A stretch of DNA of 64,000 nt from Paenibacillus sp. FSL R5-0766 (GTDB taxonomy: Bacteria; Bacillota; Bacilli; Paenibacillales; Paenibacillaceae), in the NCBI RefSeq assembly GCF_037971845.1, contig NZ_CP150227.1, positions 3,038,001-3,102,000 on the forward strand, written 5' to 3'. A program made the translations under genes and the position numbers. The notes beneath the pieces were generated by a model. That model was not told where the DNA came from, searched no databases, and saw only the letters and a list, made by a program, of their open reading frames with translations. Below are positions 8,831 to 19,037 of this stretch, one piece after another (within the stretch, counting starts at the first letter, position 1; each line of letters opens with the position of its first letter).

Positions 8831-9256
8831 ATGAAAAGCTGGTTTGGAAAAACATGGCCTTGGTTAACGCTGGGTCTGACCGTTGTTGTACTGCTTGGAT
8901 CATTTTTGGTTTATTTTATGGGCAAAGACGTATCCCCCGGATCGGGAAGTGCGGTAACAGCACAAGCCGAGACTCCGGAGGATTTGAAGGGATATGAAGT
9001 CATTGATGTGGACGTGAGCAACGATGGTTTTGGACCAGACGTCATCGAGGTGAAAGCTGGCGTACCGACCAAAATCAACTTTATTCTGACCCGGTCGGTG
9101 ACACATGTGAAATCAGTGGGATCACAAAAGCTAGGCATGGATCTATACATGCAAAAGGGGCCTAATTATTATACGGTCGACAAAGATCTGCCGAAGGGCG
9201 AATACGAGATTCACTGCGGCATGTACATGATATATGCAACGATTAAGGTCGTATAA
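8831..9256 (+). CDS. Membrane-anchored cupredoxin-domain protein
   Basis: A 141-residue protein with one N-terminal membrane helix (WLTLGLTVVVLLGSFLVYF) and an extracellular cupredoxin-like beta domain. A His in SVTHVKS and the Cys and Met residues in EIHCGMYM are candidate type-1 copper ligands; the second histidine of the canonical Cys-x-x-His-x-x-x-Met set is a tyrosine (CGMYM), so copper binding may be altered. The start at 8831 has GAGGAG seven bases upstream; earlier in-frame TTG/ATG codons at 8801/8804 lack one. The family resembles the small cupredoxins related to EfeO. An electron-transfer or copper-handling role is plausible but no partner gene is next to it. Confidence 0.75.
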   Translation: MKSWFGKTWPWLTLGLTVVVLLGSFLVYFMGKDVSPGSGSAVTAQAETPEDLKGYEVIDVDVSNDGFGPDVIEVKAGVPTKINFILTRSVTHVKSVGSQKLGMDLYMQKGPNYYTVDKDLPKGEYEIHCGMYMIYATIKVV

Positions 9257-9260
9257 GCAG

Positions 9261-9302
9261 AAGGAGCAAGGTTTCGGGTCACCGAGCTTTGCTCCTTTTT
9301 TT
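9261..9302 (+). terminator. Intrinsic terminator after cupredoxin
   Basis: AAGGAGCAA pairs with TTGCTCCTT across a loop of about 20 bases, followed by seven T. Confidence 0.85.
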
Positions 9303-9352
9303 GGTGCGTGATATCATGGGAAAGTGGGTAAAATCGATCAGGAGGTGGCGAA

Positions 9353-10375
9353 ATGAAAGCGCTATTTATTGGAGGGACAGGCACCATCAGTACGGCCATT
9401 ACGGAGATGCTTGCACAGCAAGGCTGTGAACTGTATTTAATTAATCGCGGCAATCGGAACGATGAGTTGCCAGCAGAAGTTAAGGTACTTCAAGCTGATA
9501 TTAATGACGAGGCACGTGTAGCGGAACTGATAGCTGATCTGGAATTTGATGTTGTGGCAGACTTTATCGCTTTTGTACCGTCTCAATTGGAGCGAGATTA
9601 CCGTTTGTTCAAGGATAAAACCAAGCAGTTTATTTTTATAAGTTCGGCATCTGCATATCAGACACCTTTGGCTGATTACCGGATCACGGAAGGGACGCCC
9701 TTATCGAATCCATATTGGGAGTATTCACGCAACAAGATTGCCTGTGAAGACTATCTGATGAAACAATACCGCGAGCATGGATTCCCGGTGACCATTGTGC
9801 GTCCGAGCCATACGTATGGCGACAAATCGGTACCTCTCGGTGTTCATGGTACTCAAGGCAGCTGGCAGGTTCTCAAGCGTATCCGTGAAGGCAAACCCGT
9901 TATCATCCACGGAGATGGCACCTCACTGTGGACCATCACGCACAATACTGATTTTGCCAAAGGGTTTATCGGGCTGATGGGAAATATCCATGCCATTGGT
10001 GAATCGGTACATATCACCTCAGATGAATCCGTCACCTGGAATCAGATTCATGAGATTATAGCTGGTGTGTTGGGAGTTAAGCTTCATGCGGTACATGTAC
10101 CCTCTGAGTTCTTGGCCGCATGCAGTGATCAGGATCTTCGCGGCGGATTGCTGGGTGACAAAGCCAATACCGTTGTCTTTGATAACAGCAAGCTGAAGCG
10201 GCTTGTTCCGGAATTTGTAGCAACGACAAGAGCCGATCAGGGCATTCGACGTACGATTGAGCACATTCTGGCGCATCCTGAGTTACAGACCGAAGATCCG
10301 GAATTTGATGTATGGTCTGACAAGGTCGTTGGTGCATTGGATGAAGCGTTATTAAAGATCAGAGATGAGAAATGA
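9353..10375 (+). CDS. Extended SDR / NAD-dependent epimerase-like protein
   Basis: A 340-residue cytosolic protein with the Rossmann start ALFIGGTGTISTAITEML, an extended-SDR nucleotide-binding loop. A serine stretch (FISSASAYQT) and the YSRNK motif near residue 123 supply the Tyr-x-x-x-Lys catalytic pair. Such proteins act on sugar nucleotides or other NDP-linked substrates; some members have regulatory or RNA-binding roles, so the substrate is not assigned. GGAGG ends seven bases before the ATG. It is flanked by terminators or promoters on both sides, so it stands alone. Confidence 0.75.
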   Translation: MKALFIGGTGTISTAITEMLAQQGCELYLINRGNRNDELPAEVKVLQADINDEARVAELIADLEFDVVADFIAFVPSQLERDYRLFKDKTKQFIFISSASAYQTPLADYRITEGTPLSNPYWEYSRNKIACEDYLMKQYREHGFPVTIVRPSHTYGDKSVPLGVHGTQGSWQVLKRIREGKPVIIHGDGTSLWTITHNTDFAKGFIGLMGNIHAIGESVHITSDESVTWNQIHEIIAGVLGVKLHAVHVPSEFLAACSDQDLRGGLLGDKANTVVFDNSKLKRLVPEFVATTRADQGIRRTIEHILAHPELQTEDPEFDVWSDKVVGALDEALLKIRDEK

Positions 10376-10400
10376 GAAGTAAGGCGTTCATGATCAAGTG

Positions 10401-10429
10401 TTTACATTCATGCGCTTAATCGTTATAAT
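10401..10429 (+). promoter_or_regulatory. Sigma-A promoter of the giant surface-protein gene
   Basis: TTTACA at 10401-10406 and TATAAT at 10424-10429 are separated by exactly 17 bases. The start site is expected near 10436, about 18 bases before a strong hairpin. Confidence 0.85.
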
Positions 10430-10453
10430 CAAGAAAAAATGACACTTGTTAGG

Positions 10454-10507
10454 GGAGGCACCCCAACTTAGGACATCGTTCCTTTGTTGGGGTGCCTCCT
10501 TTTTTTT
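10454..10507 (+). terminator. Strong terminator in the leader of the giant gene
   Basis: A perfect 14-bp stem, GGAGGCACCCCAAC with its complement at 10486-10499, is followed by eight T. It lies between the promoter at 10401-10429 and the TTG start at 10534. It would stop most transcripts after about 70 nt unless antitermination occurs. No aptamer or RAT sequence is visible in the short stretch before it. Confidence 0.85.
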
Positions 10508-10533
10508 GTGTGTGCCAAAAAGGAGAGTAGACG

Positions 10534-13500
10534 TTGAAGAAATCAGGAAAACGTGTGAAGAAACAAGCGGAACAGTTAACCAAAGTGGTACTGGCATTTG
10601 CGTTATTATCACCTCAAGCCCTGTTGCTTGAATGGGGCGCAACGACGGTAATGGCTGAAACGGTTGAAACCATCGGAATTGTATCCGATACGTCCAGCAT
10701 GAAGGCTGTACAGTCCTCCAAGGTGAAAGTGGAGATGAACAGTGACGGTAAATACAGAATCGTATTACTACCAAACACAAATGTATTTTACGGTGGTGAT
10801 ACAGGGAATGTATCTACGATTATCGACCATAATGGATCACCCGTGAACTTCAAAACATTGCCGCTTAATTATTACCGAATTAACAATAATGTGATTGAAA
10901 TGTCCCGGCAAAAGGACAATGTCGAATATATTTTGCGTGTATCTATCGTTAATGCTACCTCACAAGGTGGATACATGAAGGTTGAACTGGAAGCCATCAA
11001 CCGTAGTGGATCGGCACTGAATTTGGGTGGAACATTTTATTGGGATACGATGGTGAATGGCAATGATGCATCTCCGTTTGAAGTCATCGAGAATGGATGG
11101 CGCAATTACAGCGGCGGCGTTCAGGTCACGGCTTTTTATGCGAATACGTACAATGTTGTGAATGCAGATCGCATATACATGGGACAGTACAGCGGTCCGG
11201 ACAATGCGCAGCTAACAGGGGGTTCTTCACCTTCGTCATTCACTCCAGGCCAGACCGTTACGGCGAGTGATACAGCAGCGCAATTCTGGTGGAATGCCAA
11301 AGCAACAGCGAATCAGGCTTCACGCAAATTTTCAACGATCGTGGGGATTGGCCCCAAAAATGCTCCACCTTCATTTACCTTAACAGCACCCTCTTCGGGT
11401 CAAACCTATTACAAAGGTGAGCAACTTCAGATCTCTGGTACAACGCGGGATACGGATATAGGTGACCTGTTGACCGTGAAATGGTCCATCGATGGTGGGT
11501 CTGAGAACATTTTGACCCAGATGACCGCAACGGGTTCAAATCAGTCTTTCAACACCAATTACACATTGCCTGACACCCTGCCAGATGGCACACACACGTT
11601 GCAAGTATGGGTCATGGATGACAAAGGTGGAGTATCCTCGGCAGGAACCGTTAACTTTACAGTAAGAAGTTTTGTTGTGCCCGGAACACCGACATACACA
11701 TTGGTTAATTCTAATAACTTGACGGTCAACTGGGATAAGAAAGCTAATGATGCATCCGTAACGTATGAACTGAAAAATATGACGACGAATCAGATCGTGG
11801 ATACAGGTGCATCAAACAGTCTGCAGGTGACTGGGCTCACTCCGAATACGAGTTATTCTTTTGCTGTACGAGCAAAAAATTCAAGTGGTTCCTACACGGG
11901 GTACTCCAGTCCATCCACCAAATATACATTGGCGAATCCACCGGCTGCTGCGGCTGTGACACAATCAGGCAACTCTGTTACAGCGAGCTGGAATAATAAT
12001 GGAAATCCTGCGGGCACCCATTACAAAACGGAAATACGCAGTCCAGGTGGGCAAGTCCTCGCAACGGGAACAACAGCTTCCACACGTACAGAATTCGCCC
12101 TGACCGGACTCGCGGATGGAAAATATGAAGTATTTGTGGCGGCACTGAATGGAGAAGGGATACAGACCCCATTTATATCCGCTGGAGAGATGATTAAAGA
12201 TACAACGGGTCCAACTGCTCCTTCCGTTACAGTCACTCCATCCACTTGGACCAAAGAAGGTGTTCTGGTCACGGTTGAAGAAGGCAAGGATGCTTTGAGC
12301 GGAACTCAGAAGACTGAAGTGAAAGTCGGTCCGGCAGGAGAATGGCGTGAATATAGCGATCCGTTTACCGTAAACAGTGAAGGCAACACAACTGTTGTGG
12401 CACGCAGTATTGATGCGTTTGGTAATACGGGACAGGAAACGGCTGTGACAGCCAGGGTAGATCGGACGGCACCAACGCCTCCCGTCATCTCGCTGAATCC
12501 GCCAGAATGGACAAAAGCGGCGGTAATCGTGACATTAACGGAGGGTACGGACGAAGCAAGTGGCATTAGTCTGACACAGTACAAGCTGAGAAGTGAGGGA
12601 GAATGGATCGATTACAAGAATCCTTTTACACTGAATGAAGAAGGGATAACCGAGATTTACGCACGTAGTGTTGATCGGGCCGCCAATGTCAGTGCTTCCA
12701 CTTCGGCAACAGCCAGAATCGACAAGACCGGGCCTGAGCAACCAACGATTACGTTAAGTGAAGAGGATTGGACGAATCAGGATGTAACTTTTGCGATAAA
12801 CAGTGGTGAAGATGCGGGCAGTGGGCTTGCCAAGAGCCAATATCGACTTAACAAAGAAGGTCCTTGGATCGATTACAAGGGCGAAGTGACGGTTGCCGAC
12901 GAGGGAGAAACGATCGTATATGCACGCTCAATTGACCGTGTAGGGAACATAAGCACGTCCGCTCAGGCTACAGTTCGAATTGACAAGACAGCTCCAACCG
13001 AGCCGGTGATTAGTTTAAGTCCTTCTGGATGGAGTAAAGAACATGTGCAATTCACTATCGCAGGAAGTGTGGATGAACGAGCGATATCCTATGAATACAG
13101 CATGAATGATGCCCCGTATATGACAGGAAATAGCGGTACAGTAAGCACAAATGGCGCTACCACCATTCGGGCTAGAGCAAGGGATACTGTTGGCAATGTA
13201 AGCAAGGAAGTGAGTCGAATCGCCTATGTGGATCAGATGGCACCAACGATTACATTTGCACCGAACGGGCATGGCTGGACGGACACGGACATATCCACTA
13301 CCATTCAGTATGCCGACTCCCACTCAGGCATTCAGGAATTGGAACGATTCTATCAAGTTACGAACAGTGCAGAATCACCGGAGCATTGGCTTGAAGCCCG
13401 CTCTGACCAGCATAAAATATCCATCGAATCGGAAGGTATATGGTACATCCATGCGAAAACCATGGACAGAGCAGGGAATACATATGAGACAACATCATCA

Positions 13501-16500
13501 CCTTACCATATTCAACGCAAGCCCCAGCAACCGAGTCATATGAAAACGACACAGATCGCTGAGACTTCAGCTGAACTTACAGTGGATTTGCCAACGGGGG
13601 AAAGGTTTACCGATGGATATCAGTATGAGATAACGAACAAAACTACAGGGCAGTCATGGACACTCGATTATCCTAACCACAGTATAATCGATCACTCCCT
13701 AAGCGGTGGTCAGGTCTATGAATATGAAGTTAGAGTGAGAAACCATACCGGAGTAAGTGATGCAGTAAGTGTTCAAGTATTAACTACCCCGGCAGATCCC
13801 GGAACGTTGCACGTTCGAAAAGTAGATTCACAGCCCAATTTAGCCGAAATTCAATTTGATTCAGTACGAGGAGCAGATGCTTACCGCATCATCGTGACTA
13901 CTTCGGACGGTGCCACCGTATTTGATCAGACGGTATCTGATCCTGGTAGCCTTCCCTATGTCAGCAACCTCGTTCCAGGAACCATTCATAACATCTCGGT
14001 AACGGCAATGAATGAAAGTGGCGCAGGTGGTAGCAGTAGGACCGGATTTCTCACACTGCCGGCAATGCCCGGTGAGTTTATGGCCGTTCAAATTCAGGAG
14101 CATGATATTTCATTAGAATGGGAGACAGTAACTTCTGCAACGTATTATGGTCTTTCACGCGATGGAACAGCCATATATGAAGGAGAGCAGACGGAGTATC
14201 TGGACTCGGGTCTGGATAGCGGAATGGAGTACAGCTATGCGTTAATTGCCGGAAATGAGACAGGACCAGGACCGTTGGCAGAATTACCTTTGCTCAAGAC
14301 GTTACCTGGACAGGTGTCCGGCTTACAGGTATCAGATGCTTCCACCGCGAGCCTTCGTCTGAATTGGGAGGCAGTACGAGGAGCCGATCGTTATGAGTTA
14401 TGGTTGAATGGAGAGAAGGCGGGAACGGTTCCTGCTGGAACCCAAGAATGGGTCTTTGCGGGACTGAGTTCAGGAACATCTTATCAACTGGATATACAAG
14501 CAGTGAACGGAAGTGGACAGGGGATGCGCAGTTCGGTATCAGGAACAACGCTACCAGATAGCCCTTCGGGACTTCACGTCGTTCAAGTAACAGAACAGGG
14601 AGCGATATTGAGCTGGGAGCCTGTAGCTGGGGCAACGAAATATCGGGTGATCATCGATGGACAGAGCCATGAGATATCAGATACACAACTCGCTGTTCAC
14701 CACCTGTCAAGCAGTCATGAGTATACCTATGAAGTACAGGCGGGCAATGCTGCCGGGTACGGTGTATCTACCAGTAGTACAATTCTTACGCTACCTAGCA
14801 GGCCGGAAGGACTTAATGTCACATCGACTGGTGAGACAAGTATGGGACTTGCATGGCAAGCTGTAGATACGGCGAATCTCTATATTGTGAAAATCAATGG
14901 AACAGAAATGGGCAGAACATCAGAACTGGCCTACATGCTTGAGGGATTGTTGCCAGGTACAGAGTACGCTTTGGAAGTTCAGGCTGTGAATGCTTCTGGA
15001 TCAGGTGAAACAGCTCAGCTCATCCGATTGTCCAAACCTGTGTCGCCTGCCGAAGTACTTGTTGATTCAGGAGTACATCATGCAAAAGTTTCCTGGTCTG
15101 TCGTGGAAGGTACCGCTGAATACGTGATTGAGCAGAATGGTAAGGAGATCTATAGAGGAATGGAGAATGAAGCAACGATTACAGGACTCAAGGATGGAAC
15201 GTGGCATCGCTATCAACTATGGGCGGTCAACAGACAGGGAACTCGTTCTGAAGCGACGGATGTATCTCTGCTGACTTTGCCTGAGAAACCCGTTAAGATT
15301 GCGGTATATGATGTGGCAAAAAACAGCCTGGGTCTGGATTTCAGTAACACTGGTGTCCAAGGGGCAGATCATTATGTCATTGAAAGGGATGGAAGAGAGA
15401 TCACTCAGATGGATTCAAGTGAAACCCATTTCGTAGACAAGGATCTGTTGCCAGGAACGAAATACACTTATGTGATTCGGGCAGTCAATACGAGTGGAAC
15501 GAGTGCGCCGCTTACTTTCAGTGTAATGACTCAAACGTTGCCATTGGTTGCAGAAAGTATAACAGTGAAAGCCGGAACACATGCGGTGGATCTGGCTTGG
15601 GATTTTGTTAAGGGAGCGGCTGCATATGAGATTCGTAATCGGGTAACGGGAGATGTGCAGAGCGTGTCTGAACCCTCTGTACATCTCAATAGCATGCTGG
15701 ATGGCACAGCATATGAATTCGAACTTGTTGCGATTAATGAAGATGGTCATCGGTCAGAGCCTACTCAGATTCAGGTTTTAACGAAACCCATATCACCTCA
15801 GACGGCAGGCATAACACACATCACAGATCAGACTGCGGTATTGGACCTGACTGGAAGCTCAACACGGGGAGCAGAGCAATTCATCATTATGCGGGATGGT
15901 GTTGAAGTCGCTAAGGTTCCAGCAGATCAAGCTTCATTTGAAGATGATGGACTGACACCAGGAGCGCATTACACGTATACGATCAAAACATCCAATGCAA
16001 CGGGAGAGAGTGATTCCGGTTTCGAAGTTCACTTGCGAACGTTGCCTGCGACCATTAACGAACCTTTACATGCAAGCAAGATTGGGGAAAAGGAGGGATG
16101 GATCTCTTGGCCAAAGGTACAAGGTGCGGAGGGATATACCATACGTATCGGAGATCAGATCATCACCACGATTGAAGAAGGGGATATCACAGAGGTGAGA
16201 TTAACTCATCTGGAGAGTGCAACCCAATATGATCAGGTACAGATTATTCCTTATAATACGGCTGGTTCAGGAAGCCCAATGATCGTGACTCCTTTTTACA
16301 CCTTGCCTCATGTTGATTCACTGGAAATGATGATACTCCCAGAGACAGATCACGCCAAACTAGAATGGGACTTCCCTTATGGGAACGAAACTTTCGTTAT
16401 ATTACTGGATGGTACAGAAGTATACCGAGGCAAACAAAAAGAGTTTATTATTGATCAACTGGATGCAGGAAAGCAGTACCCGATTGAAATCTACACAGAG

Positions 16501-18036
16501 AATGACCAGGGAGATTCATCGGAGAAGCTCGTGTATTCTGTCCTGACCAAACCAGCAGCTCCTGTCGAAGTGGAGTATCATTCGGCGAAGGACCACATTC
16601 GTCTTATATTGGAACAGAGCCGGGTCGAAGGTGCCGAGTTGTTTATCATTGAGCGTGACGGTGTGGAGATTGCTCGTGTTCCTGCAGACGAACTGTTCTA
16701 TGACGACAAGGAACTCGAACCGGGCGTGAATTATATTTATACAGTGAAGACCATGAATGCCTCGGGCAGTAGTGATGGTGGTTATTACCTTCCAGCAATG
16801 ACTTTGCCCGGTAGTGCTTCTTCTCCTCCTGTAGTAGAGGGGCGTTCCATGTATGGTGCAGACATTGTATGGGAACTGATTCCTGGTGCTGCGGGTTATC
16901 GAGTTTATCGAAATGAGGAGCTTGTGGGAACGACAACGGAGACATCCATACATGTATCTCAATTAAATAGTGCAGAGCGTTATACTGACTTTGCAATCAT
17001 TCCATTTAATGAGGCAGGGGAGGGTGAAGCGCTCCAGGTTCCGGAATTCGAGACGTTGCCTTCCGAGGATCTGACAGTTGCAGCCGTAGCGCAAGGCACA
17101 AGTGCGATTAAGCTCACTTGGGAACTGGATTCAATAAATGAGGTGATTGTGATCACCCATAAAGATCGTGAGATCTACCGTGGCACGCAGCGCAGTTATG
17201 TATGGACAGGACTGAATGCCGAGCAGCATTATGAGGTGGAAGTATGGACGGAGAATTCAGCGGGTGAGAAAAGTGAAAGCAAACGGGCCGCAGCCATGAC
17301 TTTTCCGTATCCACCATCCGCCTGGAGCGGTGGCGGTGCAACCCCGAGTCCAAACGGTACATCGGAACAAGCCGATGAGGTGAGTTCACAACCAGAACCG
17401 TCTGAGCAGCCTGATGTACCTGTGAAAAAAATTATCAAATTTATTGATATCAGCCAAACATTCAATAAAGATCAGATCACCTGGCTGGCGGAACAAAATA
17501 TCATTCAAGGTGTGAGTGAAACTCGCTTCGAGCCACGTCGTCCGATCACGCGTGCAGAATTTACCGCATTAATCGTGCGTCTGATGGGTGTGGACACAAC
17601 GGTTAATGAACAACATGGATTTCAGGATGTGAACGATGAGGATTGGTTTGCTCCTGAGATTAAGGCAGCCGTTCATCATGAGATGGTTCAAGGCATGGGA
17701 AACGGCAAATTCGCTCCACATGCGCTGGTGACACGGGAACAGGCATCCAAGATTATAGCAAATGTTGTTCGTAAAATCAGACCGGAACCGCTGACTTCCC
17801 CAAGAGCGTTTACCGACCAGACTGATGTATCTAATTGGGCCAAAGAAGAAGTTCAGGAACTTGCAGGTTTGTACATGATTACCGGATATGAAGACGGCAG
17901 CTTCCGTCCCATGCAGCACTTAAGCAGATCCGAAGCTGCAGCGCTGATCTTCCGTTTAAATAAGCTGATTCAAGTTATGGATGAGAACCGTACAGATCAA
18001 GTGGAGAAAGCGTCAGCGCTTGATCGTCATATCTAG
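10534..18036 (+). CDS. Giant S-layer-anchored FN3-repeat surface protein (2500 aa)
   Basis: It starts with TTG behind GGAGAG and has a basic N-terminus plus a hydrophobic stretch (VVLAFALLSPQALLLEWG) ending near VMAE, so it is exported. The N-terminal 300 residues form an unassigned beta-rich domain, followed by an Ig-like and two FN3-like modules. Next are about five repeats of the type DxTxPxxPxIxLxPxxW...ARSxDxxGN (OmpL47-like/Ig-like), then about fifteen FN3-like repeats of some 90 residues. A Ser/Pro/Glu linker leads to three SLH domains (about 2300-2475) with ITRAE, VTREQ and LSRSE motifs. SLH domains bind pyruvylated wall polymer, so it is attached to the cell surface. Adhesion or polysaccharide binding is the likely role; no catalytic domain is recognised. 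It is monocistronic. Confidence 0.85.
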   Translation: MKKSGKRVKKQAEQLTKVVLAFALLSPQALLLEWGATTVMAETVETIGIVSDTSSMKAVQSSKVKVEMNSDGKYRIVLLPNTNVFYGGDTGNVSTIIDHNGSPVNFKTLPLNYYRINNNVIEMSRQKDNVEYILRVSIVNATSQGGYMKVELEAINRSGSALNLGGTFYWDTMVNGNDASPFEVIENGWRNYSGGVQVTAFYANTYNVVNADRIYMGQYSGPDNAQLTGGSSPSSFTPGQTVTASDTAAQFWWNAKATANQASRKFSTIVGIGPKNAPPSFTLTAPSSGQTYYKGEQLQISGTTRDTDIGDLLTVKWSIDGGSENILTQMTATGSNQSFNTNYTLPDTLPDGTHTLQVWVMDDKGGVSSAGTVNFTVRSFVVPGTPTYTLVNSNNLTVNWDKKANDASVTYELKNMTTNQIVDTGASNSLQVTGLTPNTSYSFAVRAKNSSGSYTGYSSPSTKYTLANPPAAAAVTQSGNSVTASWNNNGNPAGTHYKTEIRSPGGQVLATGTTASTRTEFALTGLADGKYEVFVAALNGEGIQTPFISAGEMIKDTTGPTAPSVTVTPSTWTKEGVLVTVEEGKDALSGTQKTEVKVGPAGEWREYSDPFTVNSEGNTTVVARSIDAFGNTGQETAVTARVDRTAPTPPVISLNPPEWTKAAVIVTLTEGTDEASGISLTQYKLRSEGEWIDYKNPFTLNEEGITEIYARSVDRAANVSASTSATARIDKTGPEQPTITLSEEDWTNQDVTFAINSGEDAGSGLAKSQYRLNKEGPWIDYKGEVTVADEGETIVYARSIDRVGNISTSAQATVRIDKTAPTEPVISLSPSGWSKEHVQFTIAGSVDERAISYEYSMNDAPYMTGNSGTVSTNGATTIRARARDTVGNVSKEVSRIAYVDQMAPTITFAPNGHGWTDTDISTTIQYADSHSGIQELERFYQVTNSAESPEHWLEARSDQHKISIESEGIWYIHAKTMDRAGNTYETTSSPYHIQRKPQQPSHMKTTQIAETSAELTVDLPTGERFTDGYQYEITNKTTGQSWTLDYPNHSIIDHSLSGGQVYEYEVRVRNHTGVSDAVSVQVLTTPADPGTLHVRKVDSQPNLAEIQFDSVRGADAYRIIVTTSDGATVFDQTVSDPGSLPYVSNLVPGTIHNISVTAMNESGAGGSSRTGFLTLPAMPGEFMAVQIQEHDISLEWETVTSATYYGLSRDGTAIYEGEQTEYLDSGLDSGMEYSYALIAGNETGPGPLAELPLLKTLPGQVSGLQVSDASTASLRLNWEAVRGADRYELWLNGEKAGTVPAGTQEWVFAGLSSGTSYQLDIQAVNGSGQGMRSSVSGTTLPDSPSGLHVVQVTEQGAILSWEPVAGATKYRVIIDGQSHEISDTQLAVHHLSSSHEYTYEVQAGNAAGYGVSTSSTILTLPSRPEGLNVTSTGETSMGLAWQAVDTANLYIVKINGTEMGRTSELAYMLEGLLPGTEYALEVQAVNASGSGETAQLIRLSKPVSPAEVLVDSGVHHAKVSWSVVEGTAEYVIEQNGKEIYRGMENEATITGLKDGTWHRYQLWAVNRQGTRSEATDVSLLTLPEKPVKIAVYDVAKNSLGLDFSNTGVQGADHYVIERDGREITQMDSSETHFVDKDLLPGTKYTYVIRAVNTSGTSAPLTFSVMTQTLPLVAESITVKAGTHAVDLAWDFVKGAAAYEIRNRVTGDVQSVSEPSVHLNSMLDGTAYEFELVAINEDGHRSEPTQIQVLTKPISPQTAGITHITDQTAVLDLTGSSTRGAEQFIIMRDGVEVAKVPADQASFEDDGLTPGAHYTYTIKTSNATGESDSGFEVHLRTLPATINEPLHASKIGEKEGWISWPKVQGAEGYTIRIGDQIITTIEEGDITEVRLTHLESATQYDQVQIIPYNTAGSGSPMIVTPFYTLPHVDSLEMMILPETDHAKLEWDFPYGNETFVILLDGTEVYRGKQKEFIIDQLDAGKQYPIEIYTENDQGDSSEKLVYSVLTKPAAPVEVEYHSAKDHIRLILEQSRVEGAELFIIERDGVEIARVPADELFYDDKELEPGVNYIYTVKTMNASGSSDGGYYLPAMTLPGSASSPPVVEGRSMYGADIVWELIPGAAGYRVYRNEELVGTTTETSIHVSQLNSAERYTDFAIIPFNEAGEGEALQVPEFETLPSEDLTVAAVAQGTSAIKLTWELDSINEVIVITHKDREIYRGTQRSYVWTGLNAEQHYEVEVWTENSAGEKSESKRAAAMTFPYPPSAWSGGGATPSPNGTSEQADEVSSQPEPSEQPDVPVKKIIKFIDISQTFNKDQITWLAEQNIIQGVSETRFEPRRPITRAEFTALIVRLMGVDTTVNEQHGFQDVNDEDWFAPEIKAAVHHEMVQGMGNGKFAPHALVTREQASKIIANVVRKIRPEPLTSPRAFTDQTDVSNWAKEEVQELAGLYMITGYEDGSFRPMQHLSRSEAAALIFRLNKLIQVMDENRTDQVEKASALDRHI

Positions 18037-18162
18037 ATTGAATTGATTCTTACATGTGATACTGCAATCATTGGCAGTAACGACATTACCGCTTGATTGG
18101 TTTTTAATGTTATAATAGTTGCCAATATGATAAAAAAGGGTAATGAACAATGGTGATGAATA

Positions 18163-18873
18163 ATGAATAATAAATTTATCCGGATATATGAAGATATTGC
18201 AGATCGTATTCGGACCGGAGAGATAGAGGCAGGGACGCTGCTTCAATCGGAACTGGATCTATCGGAAAGTTATCAAACGTCTCGAGAGACTATTCGCAAA
18301 GCATTGAAAATGTTGTACGAAGAAGGTTATATTCAGAAGATTCAAGGCAAGGGCTCGATTGTACTGGATATACGCAAGATCGATTTTCCCATCTCAGGTC
18401 TGGTTAGCTTCAAGGAATTGGCCAAAAAAATGGGACATCGTGCTCAAACGTATGTGAAGGTTTTCGAGGAGCAGCAGGTGGATCAGGTGTTGCACAAGAA
18501 GATTAACTTTGGTCTGAATGAACAGGTCTGGGAGATCAGACGTGTGCGCAAAGTGGATGGAGAGCATGTCATACTGGACAAAGATTACATTAGCCAGCGG
18601 CTTGTTCCTGGGCTCAGCAAAGAGATCTGTAATGATTCCATTTATCAGTACATTGAGCAAGAGCTGGGACTTTCCATTTCGTTTGCCAAAAAAGAGATTT
18701 TGGTGGAAGAACCCACCGCCGAGGACAGGGAACTACTTGATCTTGAAGGGTTCCATAATGTGGTTGTGGTGAGGAGCCAGGTGTACCTGGAGGATGCCAG
18801 TCAATTTCAGTATACGGAGTCGAGGCATCGGCCGGATAAGTTCAGATTTGTGGATTTTGCACGTCGTAGATAA
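18163..18873 (+). CDS. treR: GntR/UTRA regulator, TreR-like
   Basis: A 236-residue repressor with an N-terminal winged helix of GntR type (TSRETIRKALKMLYEEGYIQKIQGKGS) and a C-terminal UTRA effector domain. Stretches such as ISGLVSFKELA, DGEHVILDKDY, LGLSIS and QYTESRHRPDKFRFVDFARR closely resemble Bacillus TreR, which senses trehalose-6-phosphate and represses trehalose PTS and hydrolase genes. No treP or treA is in the window, so it is an orphan here. A TATAAT lies at 18112-18117. Recognition is from remembered TreR sequence, so the specific effector is likely but not proven. Confidence 0.8.
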   Translation: MNNKFIRIYEDIADRIRTGEIEAGTLLQSELDLSESYQTSRETIRKALKMLYEEGYIQKIQGKGSIVLDIRKIDFPISGLVSFKELAKKMGHRAQTYVKVFEEQQVDQVLHKKINFGLNEQVWEIRRVRKVDGEHVILDKDYISQRLVPGLSKEICNDSIYQYIEQELGLSISFAKKEILVEEPTAEDRELLDLEGFHNVVVVRSQVYLEDASQFQYTESRHRPDKFRFVDFARRR

Positions 18874-18890
18874 GTTAATCAAGATCAATC

Positions 18891-18936
18891 AGAGAGTACC
18901 TTTCACTGCATTATTCAGTGGATCGGTGCTCTCTTT
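18891..18936 (+). terminator. Terminator after treR-like gene
   Basis: A two-part stem: AGAGAGTACC with GGTGCTCTCT, and an inner CACTG/CAGTG. A short T-run follows. Confidence 0.75.
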
Positions 18937-19037
18937 GGTTATGGGGGAATCCGAAGATCGTCCATCAAGAACCGCTTAATGTCAATGTTCTTCCTGCATG
19001 TCGGAGCGTATGATCACAATATATACGAGGCCGAGGA

